Assembly: GCF_000730285.1 (NCBI RefSeq)
Contig: NZ_CP007174.1
Span: 1,860,001 to 1,924,000, forward strand
Direction: 5' to 3'
DNA: 64,000 bases
From: Candidatus Nitrososphaera evergladensis SR1
GTDB taxonomy: Archaea; Thermoproteota; Nitrososphaeria; Nitrososphaerales; Nitrososphaeraceae
The position numbers and the translations under genes were made by a program. Below the pieces are notes generated by a model. It did not search any database, had not been told where the DNA came from, and saw only the letters and a list, made by a program, of their open reading frames with translations. Shown here one piece after another: positions 1 through 8,202 of the stretch. Positions within the stretch are counted from its first letter, which is position 1; every line of letters begins with the position of its first letter.

Positions 1-315
1 AAGGTGACGGGCAAGGCCGCCGGAAACGACATCCGCGAGGGCAAAAAGACGCTTCCGATACTGCTTGCGCTGCGCAAGGCCAAGGGCGACGAGCGTGACA
101 AGCTGATGAAGGTGTTTGGATCAAAGGCCGCCTCCGCGCAGGAGATAAAAGATGCAGTCAAGGTCGTGTCGGACATGGGAATCGACGAAGACGTGAGAAA
201 CGCGGCGCGGCAGCACATGGCCAAGGCGCTTGGCTCCATTGAAGGCTATTCAAACGCCGACGCAAGGCGCTCGCTCCAGTTTGCCGCAGATTTTATTGTC
301 GGCAGGAGTCTGTAG
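1..315 (+). CDS. Polyprenyl (geranylgeranyl-type) diphosphate synthase, C-terminal part
   Basis: This is the last 104 codons of an isoprenyl diphosphate synthase; the gene begins before the window. The segment GNDIREGKKTLPIL, followed by a helical C-terminus, is the typical region after the second Asp-rich motif of trans-prenyltransferases (the motif itself lies outside). The family condenses isopentenyl diphosphate onto allylic diphosphates; in archaea the product feeds ether-lipid and quinone side chains. The stop is 5 nt before the glutamyl-tRNA synthetase start, so the two are probably co-transcribed. Chain length cannot be judged from this fragment. Confidence 0.85.
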   Translation, partial: KVTGKAAGNDIREGKKTLPILLALRKAKGDERDKLMKVFGSKAASAQEIKDAVKVVSDMGIDEDVRNAARQHMAKALGSIEGYSNADARRSLQFAADFIVGRSL

Positions 316-319
316 ATCT

Positions 320-2065
320 GTGCCGCTTGACAGCGAGATAGAAAAACTTGCCAGGACGCTTGCGCTGAAAAACGCGCTAGAGCACGGAGGCAAGGCGGCG
401 TTTGACGCCGTGATTTCAAAGTTCATTGGATCGCGCCCTGACAAGCGCGCCGAAATAAAATCGCTGATACCAGAGATAAAGGCAGTAGTGCAGGCGGTAA
501 ATGCCATGCCTGCCGCAGAGCAAAAGGCGCTTCTGGAGCAGCTTGCACCCGGCGAACTAGAAGCCAAAAAAACACACGCCGAGTCCGGCCCGCGCCTTCC
601 GCCGCTTGAAGGCGCAGTAATGGGGAGCGTGGTGACGCGGTTTCCTCCAGAGCCAAACGGCTACCCGCACATAGGACACGCAAAAGCCGCGATAATCGAC
701 GAGGAGTATGCCCGCATGTACCAGGGAAAACTGGTACTGCGCTTTGACGACACCAACCCGCTCAAGGAAAAGCTGGAATACTATGGCGCAATAGCAGAAG
801 GGCTAAAATGGCTTGGAGTAAAGCCCGACATTGTAAAGAACACTTCAGACGACATTTCAAAAATCCACGAGCTGGGAAAAAAGCTGGTGGAGGCAGGCGG
901 CGCGTACGTGTGCACTTGCAGCCAGGACAAGATCCATGATTTGCGCGCAAAGGGCTTGCCGTGCGAATGCCGGCTGCTTGACCATTCAACCGCGCTTGAC
1001 AGGATGGGCAGGATGTTTGACGGCTCGTACGAGCAGAACCAGGCCATAATCCGCTTCAAGGGCGACATGGCAGACCAAAACACCGCAATGCGCGACCCTA
1101 CGCTATTTCGCATAATCGAAGGCGCGCATCCTCTGCTTGGAAACAGGGTCAGGGTGTGGCCCACGTACGACTTTGCCGCGCCCATAGAAGACAGCCTCGA
1201 CGGCGTGACGCACGCCATGAGGACCAAGGAGTACGAGTTGCGCAACGCGCTGTACTATGCGATACTTGACAGGCTTGCCATGCGCACGCCGGTGATGATC
1301 GAGTTTTCCCGCCTGGAATTTGAAGGGATACCCGTGTCAAAGAGAAAGATCCGCCCGCTCATAGACAACGGCACGATATCAAGCTGGGACGACCCGCGCC
1401 TTCCGACGCTTTCTGCGTTTAGGCGCCGCGGCTTTGTGCCAGAAGCGATACGCAAGTTCGTTCTGTCGCTTGGAATCACGCTTGCAGAAACCAAGCCGCC
1501 GTTCGAGTCGCTTGAGGCATACAACCGCAAAGTAATCGACCCGACCTCCATGCGCCTTTTCTTTGTGCGCGACCCTGTTGAAGTGCAGATTGAAGGCGCA
1601 GCGCCGATGGAGGTGACGCTCAAGAACCACCCGACCGACGCGTCTTTGGGCTCCAGAAAGGTAAGGGTGTCTGACAGGGTATACATTGCAGGCGAAGATG
1701 CTGCAAACCTGAAGGCAGGCGACGAGGTGCGCCTCATCGAGCTTTACAACATCCGCATAAAGCAAATCATAAAACAAGAAGGCGGAAAGGTGGCGTCAAT
1801 CGTAGCCGAGGTCGGCGGAGACGAAATCCGCCAGTCGATGCCCAAGATCCAGTGGATTGCAAAGAATGATATAGTTGAGTTTAAGGTTATGATTCCCAAG
1901 GAACTGTACATAGGTGAGGAGTACAATACGAAAAGCCTTGAAATAGCAAAAGGTGGGGCAGAGTCGTTTGCGGCCGCCCTTGCGCCCGATACCTGCGTCC
2001 AGTTCGTGAGGTTCGGGTTCTGCCGCATAGACGGCAACAACACCGCCATATTGACGCACAGGTAA
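320..2065 (+). CDS. gltX: Glutamyl-tRNA synthetase, archaeal type
   Basis: Class I aminoacyl-tRNA synthetase that charges tRNA-Glu (and, in archaea lacking GlnRS, usually also tRNA-Gln for later amidation by GatDE). I chose the GTG at 320, which follows the upstream stop by a few bases; an upstream ATG at 230 in the same frame would overlap the prenyl synthase and adds a non-conserved stretch. About 581 residues, normal for archaeal GluRS. Visible motifs are FPPEPNGYPHIGHAK (HIGH signature near residue 114-121) and PVSKRK (KMSKS equivalent near 339-343), followed by the beta-barrel anticodon-binding region typical of GlnRS/archaeal GluRS. Likely first of a short operon with the next gene. Confidence 0.95.
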   Translation: MPLDSEIEKLARTLALKNALEHGGKAAFDAVISKFIGSRPDKRAEIKSLIPEIKAVVQAVNAMPAAEQKALLEQLAPGELEAKKTHAESGPRLPPLEGAVMGSVVTRFPPEPNGYPHIGHAKAAIIDEEYARMYQGKLVLRFDDTNPLKEKLEYYGAIAEGLKWLGVKPDIVKNTSDDISKIHELGKKLVEAGGAYVCTCSQDKIHDLRAKGLPCECRLLDHSTALDRMGRMFDGSYEQNQAIIRFKGDMADQNTAMRDPTLFRIIEGAHPLLGNRVRVWPTYDFAAPIEDSLDGVTHAMRTKEYELRNALYYAILDRLAMRTPVMIEFSRLEFEGIPVSKRKIRPLIDNGTISSWDDPRLPTLSAFRRRGFVPEAIRKFVLSLGITLAETKPPFESLEAYNRKVIDPTSMRLFFVRDPVEVQIEGAAPMEVTLKNHPTDASLGSRKVRVSDRVYIAGEDAANLKAGDEVRLIELYNIRIKQIIKQEGGKVASIVAEVGGDEIRQSMPKIQWIAKNDIVEFKVMIPKELYIGEEYNTKSLEIAKGGAESFAAALAPDTCVQFVRFGFCRIDGNNTAILTHR

Positions 2066-2072
2066 GCATGCA

Positions 2073-2942
2073 ATGAAGATAGCAAGAATAAACGATTCCA
2101 AGTTTCAGGAAACATATGCGCTGGTCTCTGACGACGGCAAGCATCTAGTCACGCGCCAAGAGATACAGGAGCAGACGGGAATACCCGTCCCGCCAAGCAT
2201 CAAGGATTTCATGTTCAACGGCTGGCTCGACGAGGTCCGAAAGGCCAAGGACAGGCTGACGTACAAGCACAGGGTGGAAGAAGCGGAACTGCTCGTCCCG
2301 ATACCAAACCCGCCAAAAATAGTGTGCCTTGCGTTCAACTATTACGACCACGCCCGGGACGCCGGCCTGACGCCTTCTGATGAGCCGGTGATTTTCCTAA
2401 AGCCAAGGACTGCGCTCAACAAGCCCTACGGCGAGGTCCATTGCCCGTCGTTTGTCACGAGGCTTGACTACGAGGCCGAGCTTGCAGTAGTAATTGGCAA
2501 GCAGGCAAAAAAGCTCTCCGAAGAAGATGCGCTTGACTGCGTATTTGGCTACATGATATTCCACGACGTGTCTGCACGCGACATACAGTTCAAGGACAAG
2601 CAGTTCACCCGGGGCAAGGGCATAGACACCTTTGCGCCCTGCGGCCCGTGGATAACCACCAAGGATGAGGTCCCTGACCCGCAAAACCTGATGATAACCA
2701 CCAAGGTCAACAGCGAGACAAGGCAAAACTCTTCGTCAAGCAACATGGTCCTTTCGATAAGGCGCATAATCTCTGGTCTGACCCGTACGATGACGCTGGA
2801 GCCCGGCGACATCATTTCAACAGGCACGCCTGCCGGCGTCGCCATGTCGATGAAGGAGCCCCGCTACCTGAAAAACGGCGACGTCGTCGAGATAGCCATC
2901 GAAAGGCTCGGCGTAATAAGGCACAAGATAATATTCCAGTGA
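2073..2942 (+). CDS. Fumarylacetoacetate hydrolase (FAH) family protein
   Basis: A 289-residue FAH-superfamily enzyme. Such proteins are metal-dependent hydrolases, decarboxylases or isomerases acting on beta-keto or 2-keto acids (FAH, acylpyruvase, oxaloacetate decarboxylase, HpaG). The sequence shows the N-terminal small domain, then the catalytic part with PPKIVCLAFNYYDHA, the metal ligands in RLDYEAELAVVIG (two Glu, near residues 131-133) and HDVSARD, and the C-terminal GDIISTGTPAGV, all hallmarks of the family. It starts 7 nt after gltX, suggesting shared transcription. The substrate cannot be assigned from the sequence alone. Confidence 0.9.
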   Translation: MKIARINDSKFQETYALVSDDGKHLVTRQEIQEQTGIPVPPSIKDFMFNGWLDEVRKAKDRLTYKHRVEEAELLVPIPNPPKIVCLAFNYYDHARDAGLTPSDEPVIFLKPRTALNKPYGEVHCPSFVTRLDYEAELAVVIGKQAKKLSEEDALDCVFGYMIFHDVSARDIQFKDKQFTRGKGIDTFAPCGPWITTKDEVPDPQNLMITTKVNSETRQNSSSSNMVLSIRRIISGLTRTMTLEPGDIISTGTPAGVAMSMKEPRYLKNGDVVEIAIERLGVIRHKIIFQ

Positions 2943-3003
2943 CTCTGAGTGTCTGATATTTTTTCTCAGGCATCACATATGCTTTTTTGCCGTTTGGATA
3001 ATT

Positions 3004-3013
3004 TCTTAAATAA
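3004..3013 (+). promoter_or_regulatory. Archaeal TATA element for the SIMPL-domain gene
   Basis: The stretch TTAAATAA within this interval lies about 26 nt before the ATG at 3034, the usual spacing from an archaeal TATA box to the transcription start. This predicts a nearly leaderless transcript and supports the ATG chosen for the gene. Confidence 0.55.
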
Positions 3014-3033
3014 ACACGGTACAAACGGCTACT

Positions 3034-4251
3034 ATGAATAAATTTACTAGAAAAAAGCTTGCGGCAACGGCCGCTGCCTTGTCGTTGGCGGCTGCAATCA
3101 CTAGCATGTCCTTTTTTGTTGCAGGCAGTCCGCTGTTGCTCAAAAGCGAGCTCCAAAAGGCGTACAGCCAAGACTATGCAGCGCTGCCGTCAAGCGGAAA
3201 GCCTGCGACCATCAAGGTGACAGGCGAGGCGTCAACAACAATCAAGCCGGACCAGGCCACGATGATAATAAACACACAGACTTCGCCCGGCGACCTGTCT
3301 TCCATTCTGAGCAAGCACCAGGATAGGACGCAGCAAATAGCGCAGGCAGTAAGGGAGGCTACGGACGAAAAGACGGTGATAGCCTTCGGCCAGCAGTATC
3401 TCAATCCGTTCTATACCAACACGGGCGCGCAGGCGTCTAACAACGTGACGTTTAACGTGTACGCCTCAGTCGCCGTCCAGACCAATATCGACCATCTGCC
3501 CGGACTTGTCAACAGGCTTGCAGACGCCGGCTTTGGGTTTGACAGCGTGTACATCGATCCTGTCTACTCCGCCACGATACTTCAAAAGGCTGAAAGTGCG
3601 GCATCTGCGGGAAGCACCTTGGTCAAGGTCAATGACGGTGCGGCAAACAACCAGACGCAGACTGCAAAAGAACGCAATCCTATATCCATAGGCGTCTCCC
3701 TTGGCACAAAGCCTGATGTCCTGTCAAAAGCGATAGCCGAGTATGAGCAAAAGTACAGGAGTCTCCTTGGCGTACTGAAAGAAGCCGGGATATCGGAAGA
3801 CCAAGTGAGACAGAACAACCTCAACATCTACCCGTTCTTCTACGGTCCAAACCAGAACGCCGGCTACAGCATGTCCACGCAGATAATCGTCAAGACCGAT
3901 CCTGCAAACATCGGGAAAGTAACTGCCGCGCTTCAAAAGACGGGCGGCGCAAACGTCGAAAATGTCTTCCTGTCTGCATCTGATGCTGCCATAGATCAGG
4001 CCAGAAAAGAGCTTGGCAAGCAGGCGTTTGACAACGCAAGGAGCCGGGCCGAAGAGATGGCTCAGTCACTGGGGCTCCAGGTAAACGGAATCGTAAGCAT
4101 AGACGCAGCCACGGACTCGCCAGCTCCGTACGGCGGCTTTATTCCGTACAGGGGTGTGCACGTAACGCAATCCTATATTCCAAACACGAACGGGGAAGTA
4201 TCAAAATCAGTCACGGTCGAGTTTGAACTTGGCAAAGCCGGCGGCACGTAG
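3034..4251 (+). CDS. Exported SIMPL-domain (DUF541) protein
   Basis: A 405-residue protein with a basic N-terminus (MNKFTRKKLAATAAALSL) and a hydrophobic segment to about residue 32, read as a signal peptide or anchor. The rest matches the SIMPL/DUF541 family, starting with TIKVTGEASTTIKPDQA and containing the repeated Val-Gly/Ala-Ala helices typical of the fold. SIMPL proteins occur in archaeal and bacterial envelopes; some form oligomeric rings, but the function is largely unknown. It has its own promoter and ends before a hairpin-plus-T-tract, so it is probably a single-gene unit. Confidence 0.85.
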   Translation: MNKFTRKKLAATAAALSLAAAITSMSFFVAGSPLLLKSELQKAYSQDYAALPSSGKPATIKVTGEASTTIKPDQATMIINTQTSPGDLSSILSKHQDRTQQIAQAVREATDEKTVIAFGQQYLNPFYTNTGAQASNNVTFNVYASVAVQTNIDHLPGLVNRLADAGFGFDSVYIDPVYSATILQKAESAASAGSTLVKVNDGAANNQTQTAKERNPISIGVSLGTKPDVLSKAIAEYEQKYRSLLGVLKEAGISEDQVRQNNLNIYPFFYGPNQNAGYSMSTQIIVKTDPANIGKVTAALQKTGGANVENVFLSASDAAIDQARKELGKQAFDNARSRAEEMAQSLGLQVNGIVSIDAATDSPAPYGGFIPYRGVHVTQSYIPNTNGEVSKSVTVEFELGKAGGT

Positions 4252-4266
4252 CACAACAACATTCGC

Positions 4267-4295
4267 CCTGCTCTAACGAGCAGGCGCTGTTTTTC
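4267..4295 (+). terminator. Hairpin plus T-tract after the SIMPL gene
   Basis: CCTGCTC (4267-4273) pairs with GAGCAGG (4278-4284) across a 4-nt loop, followed shortly by five Ts (4290-4294). Archaea mostly stop at T-tracts without needing a hairpin, but position and polarity fit termination of the upstream gene. Confidence 0.55.
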
Positions 4296-4309
4296 TTAGA
4301 TGACGATAT

Positions 4310-4321
4310 GGTTATATAACC
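4310..4321 (+). promoter_or_regulatory. Palindromic TATA region (GGTTATATAACC) of the flavin reductase gene
   Basis: A perfect 12-bp palindrome that contains the TATA-like core, 14-20 nt before the start candidates at 4335 and 4341. A related palindrome (AGTTATATAACT) covers the TATA region of the ArsR gene 680 bp downstream, so both may be bound by that regulator. The promoter call is well supported; the operator role is inference. Confidence 0.5.
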
Positions 4322-4334
4322 TATAAGTTATAAT

Positions 4335-4949
4335 ATGTGCATGGATACAGAGAGAAACATGCAATCGGCAGTCAACATCCTCTGCGTGGCGGGCAGCATA
4401 CGCGAAGGCTCGTACAGCACCAAGGCGCTGAAAATGGCGCTAGAGTTTGCCAAAAAGCGCGGCGCGGAGGTGCGCATACTTGATCTAAGTAAAACGGTGT
4501 TGCCGCTGCGCGACCCGGGCGCGCCGGCGTCAGAGCAAGTGGAAGAGGCGGCCAAGGCGGTAGCTTGGGCAGACGCGTTCATGCTTGCGTCGCCTGATTA
4601 TCACGGCTCTATCTCTGGCGCGCTCAAGAACTTTCTTGACCACTTTTATGAAGAGTTTGCCGGCAAGGTGTTTGGCTACATCGTTGCGTCGCACGAGAAA
4701 GGGCTGACTGTAATGGACCAGATGCGCACCGCTGTGCGCCAGTGCTACGGATGGAGCCTGCCTTATGGCGTGTCCGTAAATGGCGAGCAGGATTTTGCAA
4801 ACGGCCAGATCTCAAACGCAGAGCTGTCAAAGCGCCTAGAGATGATGTCACGAGACCTTGTGGTGTATGGTAGGCTGATAAAGAGGCAGTTTGCCTGTGA
4901 TCTTGGCTCAAGTGATCCGGACACATTTGCGGCGCGCTACCGGTCATAG
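4335..4949 (+). CDS. NADPH-dependent FMN reductase-like flavoprotein
   Basis: A 204-residue flavodoxin-like protein of the NADPH-dependent FMN reductase family (ArsH/SsuE/azoreductase relatives). These bind FMN and pass electrons from NAD(P)H to flavins, quinones or metals. Seen here are the phosphate-binding loop VAGSIREGSYSTKALK, the PLRDPG segment and SPDYHGSISGALKNFLDHF, the family motif around the flavin. Starts at 4335, 4341 or 4359 (ATGs in one frame) are possible; promoter spacing favours the first two. Its promoter palindrome resembles that of the neighbouring ArsR gene, suggesting co-regulation. Confidence 0.88.
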   Translation: MCMDTERNMQSAVNILCVAGSIREGSYSTKALKMALEFAKKRGAEVRILDLSKTVLPLRDPGAPASEQVEEAAKAVAWADAFMLASPDYHGSISGALKNFLDHFYEEFAGKVFGYIVASHEKGLTVMDQMRTAVRQCYGWSLPYGVSVNGEQDFANGQISNAELSKRLEMMSRDLVVYGRLIKRQFACDLGSSDPDTFAARYRS

Positions 4950-4987
4950 CCTAGTTTTGCCAACATAAAGACGATAGATAACCAAAC

Positions 4988-4999
4988 AGTTATATAACT
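4988..4999 (+). promoter_or_regulatory. Palindromic TATA region (AGTTATATAACT) of the arsR-type gene
   Basis: A perfect 12-bp palindrome that is also the likely TATA box, ending 13 nt before the ATG at 5013. It shares GTTATATAAC with the element at 4310-4321. An autoregulatory operator for the ArsR-type product is inferred. Confidence 0.5.
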
Positions 5000-5012
5000 T
5001 AACAAGTATCTA

Positions 5013-5342
5013 ATGAGTATGGATACGTTCTCGGCTGTGGCCGACCCGACCCGAAGGGCGATGCTGGACTTGCTTGTCGAACGCGAGCGGACCGCAGGCG
5101 ATCTTGTCAACGCGTTTCCATCGATTAGCCAGCCTGCCGTGTCAAAGCACCTGAAAGTGCTCAGAGATGCAGGTCTTGTAAGCGTGCGAGTCCACGCCCA
5201 GCAGAGAATCTATACTCTTGAGCCAAAGGCTCTGGCCGAATTGGATGCTTGGATAGCCAAGTACAAGGTCTTCTGGCCTGAGCGCCTTGACGCGCTGGAG
5301 AAGTATCTGTCTAAAAAAGAAAAGAAGAGTGAAAAGAAATAA
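5013..5342 (+). CDS. ArsR-family winged-helix transcriptional regulator
   Basis: A 109-residue ArsR/SmtB-type repressor. It opens with FSAVADPTRRAMLDLL and carries the recognition helix region SISQPAVSKHLKVLRDAGLV, followed by a beta-hairpin wing and a charged Lys-rich tail. No Cys pairs for metal sensing are visible, so it is not an evident arsenic or metal sensor; this subfamily is typically encoded next to SRPBCC proteins, as here. The stop overlaps the start of the next gene by one base (TAATG), giving translational coupling. Confidence 0.93.
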   Translation: MSMDTFSAVADPTRRAMLDLLVERERTAGDLVNAFPSISQPAVSKHLKVLRDAGLVSVRVHAQQRIYTLEPKALAELDAWIAKYKVFWPERLDALEKYLSKKEKKSEKK

Positions 5343-5884
5343 TGAAGAATGCAAAATCAAACGATACAAGCAACAACCAAGTTGGAACAGTAACAATCGA
5401 AGGCGAGTATGCGACTCTCAGGTACGAACGACGACTTGCCTATCCTAGAGAAGTGGTTTGGAAGGCAATTACTGATCCAAAAGAACTGGCCATGTGGTTT
5501 AACACCAAAGCAATTATTGACGGGCGCAACGGCGGCACAATCGATTTTGTCAGCGCACCGGCAGGCTTCCACACAACCGGGCGCATCCTGGTCTGGGATC
5601 CACCGCGTGCTTTTGAGCATGAATGGCACATTGCTCCCCACCCCGACCTGCCAAACGGTGAGCCGGAGGCCGTCATCCGCTGGGATCTAGCACGTGATGG
5701 CGACTATGGCACCATCCTTACCGTGACGCACAGCCGCCTTACCAGATCTACGGGTCTTGGCTTCGCCCCTGGTATGCACGCCTTTTTGGACCGCCTTGCC
5801 GCCCACCTCAACCACGAGGCACTGCCGGACTGGATGGGGCGGTATGAAGCCGTCAAGGCGCTCTATCCCTCCTGGCAAGCATGA
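5342..5884 (+). CDS. SRPBCC / AHSA1-like ligand-binding protein
   Basis: A 180-residue protein of the START/Bet v1-like SRPBCC superfamily (activator of Hsp90 ATPase homologue 1-like). The segment YPREVVWKAITDPKELAMWF and the later GTILTVTHSRL are typical of the fold, a deep hydrophobic cavity covered by a C-terminal helix. The ligand is unknown. Coupling to an ArsR-type regulator is a recurring arrangement in bacteria and archaea, where the regulator probably controls the pair. The first 25 residues are Asn/Ser/Thr rich and less conserved. Confidence 0.88.
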   Translation: MKNAKSNDTSNNQVGTVTIEGEYATLRYERRLAYPREVVWKAITDPKELAMWFNTKAIIDGRNGGTIDFVSAPAGFHTTGRILVWDPPRAFEHEWHIAPHPDLPNGEPEAVIRWDLARDGDYGTILTVTHSRLTRSTGLGFAPGMHAFLDRLAAHLNHEALPDWMGRYEAVKALYPSWQA

Positions 5885-6071
5885 TAACTTTGCCGTGACA
5901 TCAAAGAAAAAAGTGATACGTGCACACACATATGCACCAGAGTTGAGGTGCATCGCCCCCTCTCTTTTTCCTTTATGATGCTCTAGCCTGTAGCTGCATT
6001 TTGCTATGCGACGCGAGAAATCTTGACGTGATTATAATTATTTATAACAAAACGTCGCAAAACATTACCGC

Positions 6072-6563
6072 TTGAACAAGCCAAGGATGGTTGCGGCAAA
6101 GACGTTCTTTGCCCGGATGAATGAAGGCCGGTCCCAGTGGCTTACGGAGGCGCAGATGCTAAAAGCGTGCGAGGAATTCTTTGGGCACAACGGCTACAAC
6201 GACCTTGACCGCGACGTCATGTTTGCCGGCCACCAGAACTTTGTATCGCCTTTGATAGGCTCAAGCGAGCTTGAAACCATCGCCACGATATTCCGTCCAA
6301 GGCTTGACAAGTATGACATGGGCTTCTTTGGAATGCTTGAGGGCACACTCTATGACGTGATTGACAACCACGACAAGGCAACCCTGATGCTTGCGACCGA
6401 CTCGCTTTCCTATGACCCAATTACGAAAATAGAGGAGATTGGGGTTGCAATCGAGAACCTGATGGATGAGGGCATGTACCTCCTCTTTGTGAACGGCAGG
6501 CTGGCGCACGCGCTATTTGACGATTTTAAGAAACTGACGATGCCGGTCCCGGTGCAGGACTGA
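6072..6563 (+). CDS. Conserved hypothetical protein
   Basis: A 163-residue soluble protein that I do not recognise beyond looking like a conserved archaeal protein. It has no transmembrane segment and no Cys-based motif. Starts are TTG at 6072 or ATG at 6087; a TATA-like TTTATAAC near 6040-6047 places transcription start near 6070, so the TTG would be leaderless and the ATG would have a 15-nt leader. Codon use resembles its neighbours. It is followed at once by a convergent small gene. Confidence 0.7.
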   Translation: MNKPRMVAAKTFFARMNEGRSQWLTEAQMLKACEEFFGHNGYNDLDRDVMFAGHQNFVSPLIGSSELETIATIFRPRLDKYDMGFFGMLEGTLYDVIDNHDKATLMLATDSLSYDPITKIEEIGVAIENLMDEGMYLLFVNGRLAHALFDDFKKLTMPVPVQD

Positions 6564-6566
6564 CCA

Positions 6567-6857
6567 TTACTGTTGCTGCTTCTTTTCAACCTGCTTTGAC
6601 AGGCGCACTACTTCGCCCTCCAAAAGGCGGGCATAGTGCTCCCACGAGTTGGACACCTTGGCGCGGATGTTTGCCAGCTGTATGGAGAGGTTCAGAGCAT
6701 CAAGGCAGGTCTCTAGTGAACGATCGCTTGCAAAGTCGTTCATGGCCTTGCCGAATTTTGCTGCGATCTTGCGCTGCTCGTCGCTCTGTTCGTTTATCGC
6801 CTGGTTCAGCTCATCTATCTCGTCAGAGCTTCCGCCCTTTATCCATCCTCCTGCCAT
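6567..6857 (-). CDS. Small coiled-coil hypothetical protein
   Basis: 96 residues, almost entirely helical in appearance: charged heptad-like stretches at 10-40 and 60-96 and a Lys/Gln-rich tail. No catalytic motif is visible. It starts with ATG (MAGGWIKGGSSDE) and is convergent with the previous gene, with only 3 nt between the stops. A role as an adaptor or oligomerisation factor is only a guess. Confidence 0.65.
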   Translation of the reverse strand: MAGGWIKGGSSDEIDELNQAINEQSDEQRKIAAKFGKAMNDFASDRSLETCLDALNLSIQLANIRAKVSNSWEHYARLLEGEVVRLSKQVEKKQQQ

Positions 6858-6962
6858 AAAATGGCAATGTACGATTCCAGATTAATTAATTGCGGATTAC
6901 TATTCATACAGTTGGAAGCGTAACAATGTATTTATTATACAGCCAAGGAAGCTGTGAGGTAT

Positions 6963-7805
6963 ATGGTCGTTGACAACAAGGGCAAGATCACATATCTCCA
7001 AGTAATCAAGGAGGATCTTGCAGTATTTAGGATAACCCCCGAAAACGGTCAAATTCCCGACTTTAAGGCCGGGCAGTTCCTCACCATTGGCACCCACGTG
7101 CCAAGCGAGGGCAAGATAATCCGACGCGCCTACTCTATCGCGTCGCCTCCCGAGCAGAAAAAATGCTGGGAGCTTTACATCCGCTGGGTCAGAAAGCCGG
7201 TCCCCGGCAGGCTGACGACGCAGCTGTTCAACATGAAGGAAGGCGACGAGATCTCTTGGGTCAGGCCGACTGGCATTTTCACCATAAACGAAAAGATGCA
7301 CGACGGAAGCCCTGACAACCGCAGGATGGTCCTCATCGGCGGCGGAACGGGCCTTGCGCCGTTTGTCTCATATTCTATGCACCTGCACGCCACGCAGAGC
7401 AAGCGCGAAATCGTGGTGCTCCACGGCGCAAGCTATGTCGACGAGCTGGGCTACCGCGAGCTGCTTACCGCGCTTGAAGACGAGAGCCTCGACAAGGGCA
7501 AGGACAAGTGGAACTTCCGCTACCGCGCTTCTGTCAGCAGGCCGCAGGAGTGGTTCAACAGGACGTGGAACGGCCAGAAGGGCAGGGTCGAGTCCTTCCT
7601 GAGGCCCAAGGCCGGCAAGGACCTGTCGCCACTTGAGGAGTTGGTCGGCGAAAAGGTGACTCCGGAGAACACGTCGTTCTACATCTGCGGATGGCAGGGA
7701 ACCGTGGACGGCGCGCTGGACTACCTCATACCAAAGGGGTTCGTCACAGAGCGCAACAAGCGCAAGGACGGATCGTACGACATCAAGTTCGAGTCGTACG
7801 GCTAA
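6963..7805 (+). CDS. Ferredoxin-NADP reductase-like flavoprotein
   Basis: About 280 residues of the FNR-like oxidoreductase superfamily, which moves electrons between NAD(P)H and ferredoxin or other one-electron carriers through FAD. The FAD-binding signature RRAYSIASPP is followed by the phosphate loop region and the pyridine-nucleotide motif GGGTGLAPFVSY; FYICGWQGTVDGALDYL is the C-terminal NADP-side motif. I prefer ATG 6963: the TATA-like element TTTATTAT at 6930-6937 predicts a transcript start near 6960, making the GTG at 6954 too early. A pyrimidine-rich tract follows the stop. Confidence 0.88.
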   Translation: MVVDNKGKITYLQVIKEDLAVFRITPENGQIPDFKAGQFLTIGTHVPSEGKIIRRAYSIASPPEQKKCWELYIRWVRKPVPGRLTTQLFNMKEGDEISWVRPTGIFTINEKMHDGSPDNRRMVLIGGGTGLAPFVSYSMHLHATQSKREIVVLHGASYVDELGYRELLTALEDESLDKGKDKWNFRYRASVSRPQEWFNRTWNGQKGRVESFLRPKAGKDLSPLEELVGEKVTPENTSFYICGWQGTVDGALDYLIPKGFVTERNKRKDGSYDIKFESYG

Positions 7806-7834
7806 CTTTCTCTTTTCTCTTCTTCTTTTTCCGT
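7806..7834 (+). terminator. Pyrimidine/T-rich terminator tract
   Basis: CT-rich run with several T3-T5 stretches just after the FNR-like gene, the usual archaeal termination signal. There is no clear hairpin. Confidence 0.45.
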
Positions 7835-7870
7835 TAAAGCCTTTTATTTCCGTCATAATGCACACCAAGC

Positions 7871-8197
7871 ATGAAATTTGAGTATGAAGAATTCGGCACC
7901 ATAGAGGACGTTTTTCTCTATCTCGTATCGGTAGCGCCCTATGGCAAGCAGGTCATGCCTATCAGCTCGTACAAGGGTTACGTATTCTCGCTAATCCCGC
8001 TCAGCCCGCTCACAGGCGAGCTTTTGATGATGGTCTACACAAAGGGCAACCTGGACGCGGGGCTGGTCGAGTTTGACGTATCGACCAAAAAGTTCCGCAT
8101 GGTGCCGGCGGTAGAGCGCGCCGACAGGAACTACTTTATCGTGCTCACTCCAAAGACCGCCACGCTTGCCGACGAGGCAATAAACGGCCTGAAATAA
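7871..8197 (+). CDS. Conserved hypothetical protein, 108 aa
   Basis: A small soluble protein with alternating beta strands (GYVFSLIPLSPLTGELLMMVY) that I cannot assign to a named family. The start ATG at 7871 is supported by a T-rich TATA-like element (TTTTATTT near 7842-7850) about 26 nt upstream, predicting a leaderless message. It converges with the radical SAM gene on the opposite strand, with 5 nt between the two stops. Confidence 0.7.
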   Translation: MKFEYEEFGTIEDVFLYLVSVAPYGKQVMPISSYKGYVFSLIPLSPLTGELLMMVYTKGNLDAGLVEFDVSTKKFRMVPAVERADRNYFIVLTPKTATLADEAINGLK

Positions 8198-8202
8198 TAA
8201 AC

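Noticed and set aside
230-319. N-terminal extension of glutamyl-tRNA synthetase to ATG 230
   Set aside because: It lies in the prenyl synthase gene in another frame; the GTG at 320 follows the upstream stop and gives the normal family length.
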